The position numbers and the translations under genes were made by a program. Of a DNA stretch of 64,000 nt, positions 43,153 through 52,732 are shown in pieces (the first letter of the stretch is position 1; the number at the start of each line of letters is the position of its first letter). Below the pieces are notes generated by a model. The model saw only the letters and a list, made by a program, of their open reading frames with translations, had not been told where the DNA came from and made no database searches. Source of the stretch: Bacteroides fragilis NCTC 9343 (GTDB lineage Bacteria; Bacteroidota; Bacteroidia; Bacteroidales; Bacteroidaceae); the NCBI RefSeq assembly GCF_000025985.1, contig NC_003228.3:2542001-2606000 (forward strand), given 5' to 3'.

Positions 43153-45459
43153 ATGAAACAACTCTACTATACCATTCAAACATTACTACGGGGACGTGGA
43201 AGTAATGTAATTAAAGTAATTTCACTGACACTGGGATTGCTGGTAGGAATTCTGCTGTTTGCTCGCGTTGCATTCGAGCTGAATTATGATAGTTATTATT
43301 CGGAACCGGAGAATTTGTGTATAACTTTACGTACGGGTATTTCGGATGGGATAAAAAAAGAGCCGAATATCGATAACTATGGTAAGTTAGCAGAGGCCAT
43401 TCGCGAAAATTTCCCAGATGAAGTAGAAGATGCGACCGTGCTTGATCTCTTTAGCCAGAGTCCTCTCTATCATGAGGGTAAGAAGATGGAACATGTAATC
43501 TTAGCAACCTCTAAAAGTCACGTTTTTTCTACTTTAGGTATTAAAGTCTTACTCGGAGATGTTTCCCAACTCGACAGAGTGGATGTTATTTTTATCTCCC
43601 GTTCACTTGCCCGGCGTTTGTTTGCAGACGCAAATCCGATCGGAAAAACAATCAATATTGAAATTGATTATCCGTTGACTGTGCAAGGAGTTTTTGAGGA
43701 TATTCCGGAAAATACCGAATTTCATTTTGACGGAGTTTATTCCTTCGATACCCGATCTAAGCAATATGGTTCTGAACGTGGTGGCTGGGGATATGATTCC
43801 AGTTATCATTGTATGGTTCGTTTCCGCCATCCCGATGAAAGAGAGAAAGTGGAGGTACGTATGCCTGAAATGCTGAAAAAGTATATACACAACTATAAGG
43901 GTCAATCAGAGGAGTATTCGTTTATGACTCCTTCACAGTATCATTTGCAAAAACCGGAATCTCGTAAAATAGTTATGATTCTTTCAATACTCGGATTTGC
44001 CATCTTGTTGGTTGCCGGCATGAATAATGTCTTGATTTCTGTTTCATCATTGGCTCAACGAGCTAAGTCTGTTGGCATACATAAGTGTAATGGTGCTTCT
44101 GATGGGCATATCTATCGTATGTTTCTGTATGAATCAGCACTATTGATATTGCTTTCTTTATTGTTCGTGACAGTCCTGTTATTCACTTTTAAGTTGGAGA
44201 TAGAAGATCTTTCCGGAGCTTCATTAAAGGCTTTATTTACATGGCAAACTCTGTGGGTACCGATTTTGGTTTCTTTGGTTTTATTTCTGGTCATCGGACT
44301 ATTTCCGGGCAAGTTGTTTGCCGCTATTCCTGTGACACAAGTTTTCCATCGTTTTACTGCACATCGTTTTGTCTGGAAGCGATCATTGCTTTTTATACAG
44401 TTTGCGGGAATTGCATTTATTTTAGGCCTGTTGATGGTTATTCTTTTACAGTATCATCAGGTGATGACCCGTGACATGGGATATAAGGTCGATAATTTGG
44501 CAGTTGGGTGGTCGCCATATAGAGAAATTGATAAAATGGACGGTATTCTCCGAGGACTGCCCATAGTTGAGGAGTTTTGTAATGCAAGTACGATTATTTA
44601 TGGTGGCTACATGGGTCAACCTTACACAGATGCACATGGGAAGGAATTTATGGGACGTATCGAATTTGTTGATGAACATTATGTTCCGGTTATGGGACTT
44701 CAGATTATAAAAGGCAGGAATATCCAGCAAGATAAAGAGATCTTGATTAATGAAGAGATGGTTCGTCAAATTGGTTGGACGGATAGTCCCATCGGTAAGA
44801 ATCTGGAAGATGGCAAAAATAACTTTGGTACGATTGTCGGAGTTGTGAAAGACTATGTTGTACAAAGTGCGTACATGCCACAGGCTCCTGTAGCACTGAT
44901 GAGTAATTTGGAATGGATGAATGTGCTTAATAAACGGAATATTATTTTGAAAGAACCTTTTGGTGAGAACCTGGCTAAGATTAACACATTGATGAAAGAG
45001 GCTTTTCCGACAGTAGATATTGTATTCCGTTCTGCCCGTCAGGAGATTGATAAGCAATATCAAGAGGTCCGCCGTTTCCGTAATGTCGTGATTATAGCTT
45101 CTATTGCTATCCTGTTGATTGCTTTGATGGGACTGTTCGGCTTTGTAAATGATGAAATTCAACGTCGTAGCAAAGAAATTGCCATTCGTAAAGTGAACGG
45201 TGCCGAAGTGCCGGATATTCTTCGTTTGGTTTCCGGGAATATTTTCTGGACGGCACTAAGTGCTGTTCTGGTCGGAATAGTATTTGCATATATTGTAAGT
45301 AATAAATGGCTGGAACAGTTTTCTGACCGGGTATCAGTCAATGGGGGACATTTTCTTGTCGTGATCATAATTATCTTGTTGTTGATCATAGGAAGTGTCA
45401 TCGGGAGGTCCTGGAATGTGGCTAATGAGAATCCGGTGAACAGTATCAAGAACGAATAG
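43153..45459 (+). CDS. ABC transporter permease 3 (double MacB/FtsX type)
   Basis: The permease has 768 residues and the same topology, with repeat motifs AKSVGIHKCNGAS and SKEIAIRKVNGAE. It aligns with permease 2 along its whole length; the periplasmic domains differ more than the membrane parts. Together with its preceding ATPase it looks like a tandem copy of the permease 1/ATPase or permease 2/ATPase unit. The gene is followed by permease 4 after 30 bases without an intervening ATPase. Confidence 0.87.
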   Translation: MKQLYYTIQTLLRGRGSNVIKVISLTLGLLVGILLFARVAFELNYDSYYSEPENLCITLRTGISDGIKKEPNIDNYGKLAEAIRENFPDEVEDATVLDLFSQSPLYHEGKKMEHVILATSKSHVFSTLGIKVLLGDVSQLDRVDVIFISRSLARRLFADANPIGKTINIEIDYPLTVQGVFEDIPENTEFHFDGVYSFDTRSKQYGSERGGWGYDSSYHCMVRFRHPDEREKVEVRMPEMLKKYIHNYKGQSEEYSFMTPSQYHLQKPESRKIVMILSILGFAILLVAGMNNVLISVSSLAQRAKSVGIHKCNGASDGHIYRMFLYESALLILLSLLFVTVLLFTFKLEIEDLSGASLKALFTWQTLWVPILVSLVLFLVIGLFPGKLFAAIPVTQVFHRFTAHRFVWKRSLLFIQFAGIAFILGLLMVILLQYHQVMTRDMGYKVDNLAVGWSPYREIDKMDGILRGLPIVEEFCNASTIIYGGYMGQPYTDAHGKEFMGRIEFVDEHYVPVMGLQIIKGRNIQQDKEILINEEMVRQIGWTDSPIGKNLEDGKNNFGTIVGVVKDYVVQSAYMPQAPVALMSNLEWMNVLNKRNIILKEPFGENLAKINTLMKEAFPTVDIVFRSARQEIDKQYQEVRRFRNVVIIASIAILLIALMGLFGFVNDEIQRRSKEIAIRKVNGAEVPDILRLVSGNIFWTALSAVLVGIVFAYIVSNKWLEQFSDRVSVNGGHFLVVIIIILLLIIGSVIGRSWNVANENPVNSIKNE

Positions 45460-45489
45460 TGATGATTTAATATGTAAAAAGACAAAACA

Positions 45490-47784
45490 ATGAAACAATT
45501 CCATTATACCATTCAGACATTAATTCGCGATCGTAGAAGTTGTGTCATTAAGGTGATCTCATTGTCGTTGGGATTATTGGTATCTATCATTTTATTTTCT
45601 CGGGTAGCTTTCGAACTGAGCTATGATAACTGTTTTCAGGATGTGGACAACCTTTACATTGTAAAGACGGAATGGATTAAGGATGGAGTGATCAAAGGAA
45701 ATGCAGGATCATATACATTAATACCGATAGCATCGACAGTTGCTGAGGAGTTTCCGAAGGAGGTGGAAAGTGCGGTTTGCTCAAGTATATCTTTTGAAGC
45801 TATTTTCAAAATAGGTAATCGGAAGATGAATAAATCTTTTATTTTATCAGACTCCCTTTATTTCCGTACTATGGGAATTGAGGTCATTAGTGGTAATCCG
45901 AATGATTTGACCAATCCTGATGTGCTCTTTTTATCACAGTCGGTTGCACGAGAAGCATTCGGTGAAGAAAATCCTATTGGAAAGACTTTGCATATGATGG
46001 TTTGGGGCACTCCCGTAGAAGCTTTGGTAAAAGGAGTATTTGCCGATCTTCCGTATAATGTATCGTTGGAACGTCACGAAGCAGTCCTGTCTTTTGCCAG
46101 TCATAGTAAATATGGTTGGGGACGTCCTGGCTGGACGAGTGGTGGTAATTACAATGCCTTTATTCGTTTAAAAGATGGAGAAAGGAGTGCTGATGTTATT
46201 AATACTGACATTGATAAAGTAATTGCAAAACATATTCCCTCAGACATGAATATGCACTTACATATGTTTGTGGTTCCTTTGCGGACTATTCACCTGGAAC
46301 ATTCAGATGTGAAAAGGACGATTCTCATATTATCTTTGTTAGGATTCGCCATTCTTTTTGCGGCCACCATGAACTATGTGCTTATTTTTGTTTCCTCACT
46401 TTCTCAGCGTGCCAAAGGAATTGGAATTCATAAGTGTAACGGTGCATCCGATAAGGCTATATTTTCTATGTTTATATATGAAACGGCTTTGATTATCGGT
46501 GTTTCCTTGGTGCTTATGATCATATTTCTATTCCAATTTCAGGAAAAGATCGAAGAATTGGCAGAGGTATCCTTATCATCTCTTTTTACCTGGCATAATT
46601 TATGGGCTCCATTATCGGTAGTTACCTTTCTGTTTGTTATTGGAGGCATATTGCCCGGAAAAATATTTTCTTTGATTCCCGTTACTCAGGTCTTCCATCC
46701 CTATATTAAAGAGAATAGGGGATGGAAAAGGATATTGTTGTTTATTGAATTTGCAGGGGTGGCTTTTATCTTTGGATTGATGTGTGTGGCATATCTTCAG
46801 TGTCACTACATTATAAATAGGGATATGGGATATCAGCCGAAGGGTGTTGCATCTTGTAAGCATGATTTTGCTGAACCTGACAACGCACGTAATAACCTGA
46901 AATCTTTACCTTATGTGGAGGGGGTAGCTTCTATTCGTGGAAGTATGACCTGGTTTGGGAATCGGGAGGTAACTGATGAAGGTGGAAAAGTTCTTTTCAC
47001 TCCTCGTTGTGCGGCATTCGACAAAGACTTTGTTCCATTATTGGGACTTCATATCAAGACCGGGCGTAATTTTACAGGTGAAAGGCAGTTTCTGGTTAAT
47101 CAGCCATATGTAGAGAAGATGGGCTGGAAGGGTAGTGGGGTTGGCGAGATAGTTCCTAATCGAGGTACGGTGGTTGGCGTGCTTGCTCCTTTTTGTTGTG
47201 GTGTGCTTCCGGCTGATAATGAACCTTTGGAAATTGAATATGGTACTAATTTGAGGAATGTCCATGTTCGTCTCAAGGAACCTTTTACAGAGAACTTGCA
47301 TAGACTGAATAATGAAATGAAAAAGATATATCCGCAAGAGGATATAGAGTTTAGGTCTTTAGAACAGGATTTAGAACGATACTATCGCCCCACAATAATT
47401 TTTCGTGACGCCACTTTTTTGGCTTTTATAACGATACTGTTTATCACTCTGATGGGATTGATTGGTTATATAAATGATGAAGTCCGTCGGCGTAGCAAAG
47501 AGATAGCTATTCGTAAAATAAATGGTGCCGAAGCCAGATCTATTCTCTTTTTATTATCTAAAGATATCTTCTGGGTTGCAATTCTCTCGGTTGCCATCGG
47601 TACATACGGAGCTTACTACATGAGTCTGTTGTGGATAAGTCAATTTGAAGATACAATCTGTGTTTATGCAGGTTGGTATGTAGTGACAGCTATTTGTTTA
47701 TTGGTCTTTATCTTTGTTTTCATTATAGGGAGATCCTGGCATATCGCTAATGAAAATCCGGTGAACAGCATCAAGTCTGAGTAA
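45490..47784 (+). CDS. ABC transporter permease 4 (double MacB/FtsX type)
   Basis: This is the last gene of the array, 764 residues, with repeat motifs AKGIGIHKCNGAS and SKEIAIRKINGAE. It looks more like permease 1 than permeases 2 and 3, for instance in the DSLYFRTMGIEVISGNPNDL stretch, which corresponds to DSLFFKTMGIDIISGDPREL. It has no ATPase of its own and would depend on those encoded upstream. A strong terminator follows 16 bases after the stop. Confidence 0.87.
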   Translation: MKQFHYTIQTLIRDRRSCVIKVISLSLGLLVSIILFSRVAFELSYDNCFQDVDNLYIVKTEWIKDGVIKGNAGSYTLIPIASTVAEEFPKEVESAVCSSISFEAIFKIGNRKMNKSFILSDSLYFRTMGIEVISGNPNDLTNPDVLFLSQSVAREAFGEENPIGKTLHMMVWGTPVEALVKGVFADLPYNVSLERHEAVLSFASHSKYGWGRPGWTSGGNYNAFIRLKDGERSADVINTDIDKVIAKHIPSDMNMHLHMFVVPLRTIHLEHSDVKRTILILSLLGFAILFAATMNYVLIFVSSLSQRAKGIGIHKCNGASDKAIFSMFIYETALIIGVSLVLMIIFLFQFQEKIEELAEVSLSSLFTWHNLWAPLSVVTFLFVIGGILPGKIFSLIPVTQVFHPYIKENRGWKRILLFIEFAGVAFIFGLMCVAYLQCHYIINRDMGYQPKGVASCKHDFAEPDNARNNLKSLPYVEGVASIRGSMTWFGNREVTDEGGKVLFTPRCAAFDKDFVPLLGLHIKTGRNFTGERQFLVNQPYVEKMGWKGSGVGEIVPNRGTVVGVLAPFCCGVLPADNEPLEIEYGTNLRNVHVRLKEPFTENLHRLNNEMKKIYPQEDIEFRSLEQDLERYYRPTIIFRDATFLAFITILFITLMGLIGYINDEVRRRSKEIAIRKINGAEARSILFLLSKDIFWVAILSVAIGTYGAYYMSLLWISQFEDTICVYAGWYVVTAICLLVFIFVFIIGRSWHIANENPVNSIKSE

Positions 47785-47799
47785 TGTTTCAATTCCATG

Positions 47800-47840
47800 A
47801 AAGAAAGGCTCGGTTTCGCTGAAACCGGGCCTTTCTTTTG
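47800..47840 (+). terminator. Intrinsic terminator of the ABC operon
   Basis: An 18-bp stem (47800-47817 with 47821-47838, one G-U pair) with a tight loop ends in TTTT on the plus strand. It lies between the array and the converging MATE gene. Confidence 0.88.
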
Positions 47841-47867
47841 TCTGTATCAAGTCTCTGTTTCACCGGT

Positions 47868-49232
47868 TTATAGCTTCTGTCCGGATGTTTTCTCTTTTAC
47901 TTTCTTGATATACACCATCAAAATCACTACCGCTGTTACAAAAGCCAATCCGTCAGAGACAGGCATGCTGATCCATACCCCCTTTACACCATATAAGGGT
48001 GGAAGCAGAAGTAATCCCGGGAGCAGGTATACTAACTGGCGCGAAAGTGACAGAAAAATACTGATCTTAGCCATTCCTATACTCTGGAAGAAATTTGATA
48101 TAACGATTTGTGCACCTACAAACGGGAACATCAACGTGCAAATGCGCAGCCCGGACGATGCCATGTCAATCAATTCATCGCTATCGGTAAAGATGGCCGA
48201 AACTGTGTGCGGAAAAAGTTCACAGATAATGAAACCGCTACTCGTTATCAATACACCGACAATGATACCGAGACGGAGTGTATGCTTTACACGGTCGATC
48301 TTCTGTGCACCGTAATTGTATCCGACGATGGGTTGCATTCCCATAGTCAACCCCATTACCACCATTACATACAGCATCAGCAGGCGATTAATGATACCAT
48401 AGGCACCGATAGCCATATCGCCACCGTATTTTTGCAAACTATTATTAATGAGTATGACAATGATACATGCCGTAACATTCATGGCAAAAGGAGACATTCC
48501 TATGGAGAAGATACTGCCGATGATGCGTTTCTTCATTTTCCAGAAACCCGGCATGAAATGGACAAAACTCTCTTTGTTACGGAAGTGGTTTACTACCCAT
48601 ATCATTCCGATAAACTGTGACAGGACTGTAGCCATAGCAGCTCCCCGAATCCCCCAGCCGAAATGGAAAATGAAGACAGGAGCGATGATGACATTGGCAA
48701 TAACTGTCACCAGGGATGTCAACATGGCCTTTTTCGGATATCCCGTAGCACGCATCACGTTGTTCAACCCTATCATGGTATAAGTGATGGGAGTTCCCAA
48801 GAGAATCACTTGCATAAAATCACGGGCATAGGGAAGTGTACCGGTACTGGCGCCGAAGAAAAACAATATCGGGTCCAGGAATAGATAAGCCAATCCACCG
48901 AACAGCACTGCATTCGTCAGGCAAAGCATCAATGTATTTCCCAGAACATCGGTCGCACCCTTGATGTCTTTTTGTCCCAAGCGTATGGATGAGATGGTAG
49001 CTCCACCTGCCGAAATCAGTACACAGAACGCTACGACCAGATTCATTAGCGGGAAGGTGATCGCCAGTCCGGAGATAGCCATGGGACCGACACCGTGCCC
49101 GATAAAAATACTGTCGATGATATTATAAAGTGACGTAATAGTCATTCCGATGATGGCCGGGATGGAATATTGTAACAGAAGTTTGCCAATAGGTTCTGTA
49201 CCCAGTATGCGGGGATCGGTTTGTTGTGCCAT
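47868..49232 (-). CDS. MATE-family multidrug/cation exporter
   Basis: This inner-membrane protein of 454 residues has about 12 helices in two homologous halves. The conserved start GTEPIGKLLLQYSIPAIIGM and the segment ISGLAITFPLMNLVVAF fit MATE transporters. MGLTMGMQPIVGYNYGA in the second half is a family signature. It should use a proton or sodium gradient to export cationic drugs or metabolites. The gene converges with the ABC array and has its own -7 element, so it is probably not part of the sigma-54 circuit. Confidence 0.92.
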   Translation of the reverse strand: MAQQTDPRILGTEPIGKLLLQYSIPAIIGMTITSLYNIIDSIFIGHGVGPMAISGLAITFPLMNLVVAFCVLISAGGATISSIRLGQKDIKGATDVLGNTLMLCLTNAVLFGGLAYLFLDPILFFFGASTGTLPYARDFMQVILLGTPITYTMIGLNNVMRATGYPKKAMLTSLVTVIANVIIAPVFIFHFGWGIRGAAMATVLSQFIGMIWVVNHFRNKESFVHFMPGFWKMKKRIIGSIFSIGMSPFAMNVTACIIVILINNSLQKYGGDMAIGAYGIINRLLMLYVMVVMGLTMGMQPIVGYNYGAQKIDRVKHTLRLGIIVGVLITSSGFIICELFPHTVSAIFTDSDELIDMASSGLRICTLMFPFVGAQIVISNFFQSIGMAKISIFLSLSRQLVYLLPGLLLLPPLYGVKGVWISMPVSDGLAFVTAVVILMVYIKKVKEKTSGQKL

Positions 49233-49263
49233 ATAGTGAAGCGTTACATATTTTTAAGTGCAG

Positions 49264-49271
49264 CAAAGGTA
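49264..49271 (-). promoter_or_regulatory. -7 element of the MATE gene
   Basis: TACCTTTG on the minus strand, 31 bases before the start codon; the -33 region is weak. Confidence 0.45.
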
Positions 49272-49278
49272 CAAATAA

Positions 49279-49310
49279 TTTGCCTGATTCGATGATTATT
49301 CTGAACTTTG
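49279..49310 (+). promoter_or_regulatory. Promoter of the HAD phosphatase gene
   Basis: TTTG (49279-49282), 20 bases, GAACTTTG (49303-49310): full -33, 7/8 match at -7. Confidence 0.6.
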
Positions 49311-49345
49311 CCCACAGAGTTTAACAAACACGTAAAAGAATGTTT

Positions 49346-50002
49346 ATGGATGCAACAAAGAAAATAACGGCATTATTCGATTGTGATGGTGTAATTGTCG
49401 ATACAGAAGGGCAGTATACCGTTTTCTGGAATGAAATGGGCCAAAAGTATGTAAATGATGCAAACTTTGGTTCCAAGGTTAAGGGCCAGACACTGGTACA
49501 GATTTATGATAAATACTTTGCAGGAGAACCGGAAAAACAGCGGGATATAACCGAGGCATTGAACCGCTTTGAAATAAAAATGAATTATGACTATGTTCCC
49601 GGAATAGTTGAGTTTATAGCAGATCTGCGTCGGCATGGTGTGAAAATAGCTTTGGTTACCAGTTCCAATACGGCAAAAATGGAGAATGTTTATCATGCCC
49701 ATCCCGAGTTTAAATCCCTTTTTGATGAAATATTGACTGCAGAGCGTTTTAAGCGTTCTAAGCCTGATCCTGAATGTTTCTTGTTGGGAATGACAATTTT
49801 CGGTTCCGATTCAAAAGATTCGTATGTGTTCGAAGATTCATTTCATGGTTTGCAGGCCGGTAGATCATCCGGAGCCATTGTTGTCGGATTGGCAACTACG
49901 AATTCACGCGAAGCCATTGCCGACAAGGCAGACTATGTAATAGACGATTTCAGAGGGATGACTTACGAAAAACTGCTGACTATAACTTCACGTTATATCT
50001 GA
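49346..50002 (+). CDS. HAD-superfamily phosphatase, beta-phosphoglucomutase-like
   Basis: The protein has 218 residues (an ATG two codons earlier is possible). Motif I is FDCDGVIVDTE, with the nucleophile and acid aspartates; motif II is VTSSNT; motif III lysine is in RSKPDPE; motif IV is VFEDSFHG. The helical cap between motif I and II places it with the beta-phosphoglucomutase and small sugar phosphatase group. It should dephosphorylate or isomerise a sugar phosphate in the cytoplasm, which one is not clear. It is followed 71 bases later by pyrD, which has its own -7 element. Confidence 0.85.
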   Translation: MDATKKITALFDCDGVIVDTEGQYTVFWNEMGQKYVNDANFGSKVKGQTLVQIYDKYFAGEPEKQRDITEALNRFEIKMNYDYVPGIVEFIADLRRHGVKIALVTSSNTAKMENVYHAHPEFKSLFDEILTAERFKRSKPDPECFLLGMTIFGSDSKDSYVFEDSFHGLQAGRSSGAIVVGLATTNSREAIADKADYVIDDFRGMTYEKLLTITSRYI

Positions 50003-50039
50003 TAAGAAAGATTGAATAGCATCTCAGGGAAGAATCCCT

Positions 50040-50047
50040 TAGCTTTG
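50040..50047 (+). promoter_or_regulatory. -7 element of pyrD
   Basis: TAGCTTTG matches TAnnTTTG 26 bases before the start codon at 50074; the nearest -33-like ATTG is 25 bases upstream, longer than usual. Confidence 0.4.
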
Positions 50048-50073
50048 CATGGTATTTAAAAAGAGAGAAAGCC

Positions 50074-51069
50074 ATGTATAAGCAAACGATTCGTCCTGTT
50101 TTATTTCTGATGGAACCCGAAAAGGTACATGCCTTGTTGGTTTCCTGCCTCAAATGTTACCGGCATTTGCCATGGTGCAGATGCTGGATACGTCACCTTT
50201 ATACTTGTTCCGACAAACAGTTGATATGGAATCATCTTACTTTTCGAAACCGTATCGGTCTGTCGGCCGGTTTCGATAAAGGAGCCGAAATTTTTGATGA
50301 ATTGGCCGATTGTGGTTTCGGATTTATCGAAGTAGGTACTGTAACTCCCGATTCTCAGGATGGAAATCCCCGTCCGCGTATTTTTCGCTTGCCTCAGTGT
50401 GAATCTTTAATTTCCCGTACGGGCTTCAATAATCCCGGATTGGATGTTATTAAACGCCGTCTTGAACAGAAAAGCGGTTCGTATGTTTTAGGTGTAAATA
50501 TAAATAAGAATCCCTCTTCGGAAGGAGAGCAGGCGGTGGCTGACTTTTTGCGTCTGTATAAGGAGTTACATCCTCATGTCGGTTATTTCACACTTAATTG
50601 GGGATCTGTGGATGTTGCTCTGATGAAACAGGTGCTACAGGGGTTGGCAGTTTTTCGTGTGGAGCAAAACATACATGTTCCGTTGTTACTCAAACTTCCT
50701 GCCGATATCACAGAAGAAGGAATGGATGATGTGATCGACTGTACTCGTCTGTACCGGGTAGATGGAGTGATAGCTACCGGACCTACCATGGAGCGGAGTT
50801 ACTTAAAAGGTTATTCACCTGCACAATTACAGAAGATCGGCTCCGGTGGAATCAGTGGACGCGGGATAGGGGAGAGGTCATTAAAAGCCGTCAGCTATTT
50901 GCGTGCCCATGCCGGAAAAAGCCTTCTGATAGTAGGGGCAGGCGGAATCATTACTCCCGCTGATGCCCGTAGGATGTTGGATGCGGGGGCCAATCTGATA
51001 CAAATCTATTCTTCGTTTATTTATGAAGGGCCGGGTATAGTGAAAAAAATGATTCAGGAAATTAAATGA
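50074..51069 (+). CDS. pyrD: Dihydroorotate dehydrogenase, class 2 (quinone-dependent)
   Basis: This enzyme of 331 residues oxidises dihydroorotate to orotate in pyrimidine synthesis, passing electrons to quinone. FMN-binding and active-site segments run IGLSAGFDKGAEIFDEL, FGFIEVGTVTP, RTGFNNPGLD and VNINKNP. The FMN phosphate loop is LLIVGAGGIITPADA, and LLLKLPADI holds the conserved lysine. The N-terminal 40 residues form the class 2 membrane-associated helical extension. Its stop overlaps the next gene's start by four bases. Confidence 0.94.
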   Translation: MYKQTIRPVLFLMEPEKVHALLVSCLKCYRHLPWCRCWIRHLYTCSDKQLIWNHLTFRNRIGLSAGFDKGAEIFDELADCGFGFIEVGTVTPDSQDGNPRPRIFRLPQCESLISRTGFNNPGLDVIKRRLEQKSGSYVLGVNINKNPSSEGEQAVADFLRLYKELHPHVGYFTLNWGSVDVALMKQVLQGLAVFRVEQNIHVPLLLKLPADITEEGMDDVIDCTRLYRVDGVIATGPTMERSYLKGYSPAQLQKIGSGGISGRGIGERSLKAVSYLRAHAGKSLLIVGAGGIITPADARRMLDAGANLIQIYSSFIYEGPGIVKKMIQEIK

Positions 51070-51812
51070 TAAGGAATAAAGTTATGGAACAGAGTTTTAT
51101 CGAATATTCATTAGGAAAAGATGCTTCTTCGGCTGTCCTTTGGGTTTATCCGGCTCGCAAGCCAAGAGGTAAAGCCATTATTATGTGTCCCGGTGGTGGG
51201 TTCAATCAGATAGCTTCAGATCATGAAGGACGTGATTTTGCTGCGTGGTTTAATAATCAGGGCATCACATATGCCGTACTGAATTATCGCATGCCTCACG
51301 GTGATGTTGAAGTGATTCGTGAGGATATTCGTGAAGCGATTCGCCTGATCCGCCGTCAGTCGGCAGAGTGGGGAATCCATCAACTGGGTGTTATGGGAGC
51401 TTCTATCGGAGGCTATATCGCTGCTACTGCCGCAACTCTTTATACCGGAACAGACCGGCCCGACTTTCAAGTATTGCTTTATCCCGTTATCAGCATGACC
51501 GACAGGCTGACTCATTGGCCTTCACGCGAACGTATGTTGGGAGAAACTATCTCTGAAGGTTTGAAAGAAACACTATCCCTTGAACTTCACGTCACAGCCG
51601 ATACTCCTCCTACATTCATCGTTTTGGCCGAGGATGATCAGGCCGTATCTCCTCTCAACAGTATTGTCTATTATACAGCATTATTGAAACATGGAGTCTC
51701 TGCCGGACTGCATATTTATCCGGAAGGCGGACATAGCTTCGGATTTCGTGACAGTTTCATATATAAGGAGTTATGGACTGATGAACTACAAAAATGGTTG
51801 CTGACCTTTTAA
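51066..51812 (+). CDS. Alpha/beta hydrolase, esterase/lipase-like
   Basis: The product has 248 residues, or 242 if the second in-frame ATG (51084) is used. [14 protein letters not shown] is the oxyanion-hole HGGG-like region and [10 protein letters not shown] carries the nucleophile serine, with D in EDDQAVSP and H in EGGHSFGF completing the triad. No signal peptide is visible, so it is cytoplasmic. It resembles the acetyl-esterase/acetylxylan-esterase group in this family, but the substrate is open. ATGA overlap with pyrD shows co-transcription without telling a shared role. Confidence 0.85.
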   Translation: MIRNKVMEQSFIEYSLGKDASSAVLWVYPARKPRGKAIIMCPGGGFNQIASDHEGRDFAAWFNNQGITYAVLNYRMPHGDVEVIREDIREAIRLIRRQSAEWGIHQLGVMGASIGGYIAATAATLYTGTDRPDFQVLLYPVISMTDRLTHWPSRERMLGETISEGLKETLSLELHVTADTPPTFIVLAEDDQAVSPLNSIVYYTALLKHGVSAGLHIYPEGGHSFGFRDSFIYKELWTDELQKWLLTF

Positions 51813-51840
51813 TGTGGATCCGCTAATTTATTCACTTTTA

Positions 51841-51873
51841 CTTGTATGGTATGAATTAAAAGTTATACCTTTG
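51841..51873 (+). promoter_or_regulatory. Promoter of panB
   Basis: CTTG (51841-51844), 21 bases, TACCTTTG (51866-51873). It lies downstream of an in-frame upstream start at 51814, which rules that start out. Confidence 0.65.
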
Positions 51874-51903
51874 CGCCCGATTTTTAATTTAAAAAGATTG
51901 GAT

Positions 51904-52725
51904 ATGGCTGGTTATATATCAGATGACACAAGAAAAGTGACGACTCATCGCCTAATCGAAATGAAGCAAAGAGGCGAAAAAATATCTATGCTTACATCGT
52001 ATGACTACACAATGGCACAGATTGTCGACGGTGCCGGTATCGATGTAATTCTTGTAGGCGATTCCGCATCGAATGTGATGGCAGGTAATGTGACTACACT
52101 TCCTATTACCCTGGATCAGATGATCTATCATGGAAAATCGGTTGTACGTGGTGTAAAGCGTGCAATGGTAGTAGTGGATATGCCTTTTGGCTCTTATCAG
52201 GGTAATGAAATGGAAGGGCTTGCTTCAGCTATCCGCATAATGAAGGAGAGTCATGCCGATGCATTGAAACTGGAAGGTGGTGAAGAGATTATAGATACTG
52301 TGAAACGTATTCTGAGTGCCGGTATCCCCGTGATGGGACATCTTGGACTGATGCCACAATCTATCAATAAATATGGTACATACACGGTTCGTGCCAAGGA
52401 TGATGCCGAAGCAGAGAAATTGATTCGTGATGCACATTTACTTGAGGAGGCCGGATGTTTCGGACTTGTTCTTGAAAAGATTCCTGCAGCATTGGCATCA
52501 CGTGTCGCAAGCGAACTGACCATTCCGGTGATCGGTATCGGTGCCGGTGGAGATGTAGACGGACAGGTATTGGTAATTCAGGATATGTTGGGTATGAATA
52601 ACGGTTTCCGCCCGCGCTTCCTTCGTCGTTATGCCGATCTTTATACGGTAATGACCGATGCTATCAGTCACTATGTTTCAGATGTAAAGAACTGCGACTT
52701 CCCGAACGAGAAAGAACAATATTAA
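51904..52725 (+). CDS. panB: 3-methyl-2-oxobutanoate hydroxymethyltransferase
   Basis: This first committed enzyme of pantothenate synthesis adds a hydroxymethyl group from methylene-tetrahydrofolate to ketoisovalerate to give ketopantoate. I set the start at the ATG at 51904 (273 residues, the usual PanB length), since earlier in-frame codons lie upstream of the promoter. Visible motifs are [57 protein letters not shown] and [15 protein letters not shown]. panC and panD are not in the window. Confidence 0.95.
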   Translation: MAGYISDDTRKVTTHRLIEMKQRGEKISMLTSYDYTMAQIVDGAGIDVILVGDSASNVMAGNVTTLPITLDQMIYHGKSVVRGVKRAMVVVDMPFGSYQGNEMEGLASAIRIMKESHADALKLEGGEEIIDTVKRILSAGIPVMGHLGLMPQSINKYGTYTVRAKDDAEAEKLIRDAHLLEEAGCFGLVLEKIPAALASRVASELTIPVIGIGAGGDVDGQVLVIQDMLGMNNGFRPRFLRRYADLYTVMTDAISHYVSDVKNCDFPNEKEQY

Positions 52726-52732
52726 TTGTCGT

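Noticed and set aside
44446..45162. Minus-strand open frame of 238 codons inside permease 3
   Set aside because: It is the shadow of a conserved permease gene, with low-complexity, His/Asn-rich composition and no homologous counterpart motif.
51814..51903. Upstream start of panB
   Set aside because: It lies before the promoter; the ATG at 51904 gives the usual PanB length and N-terminus.
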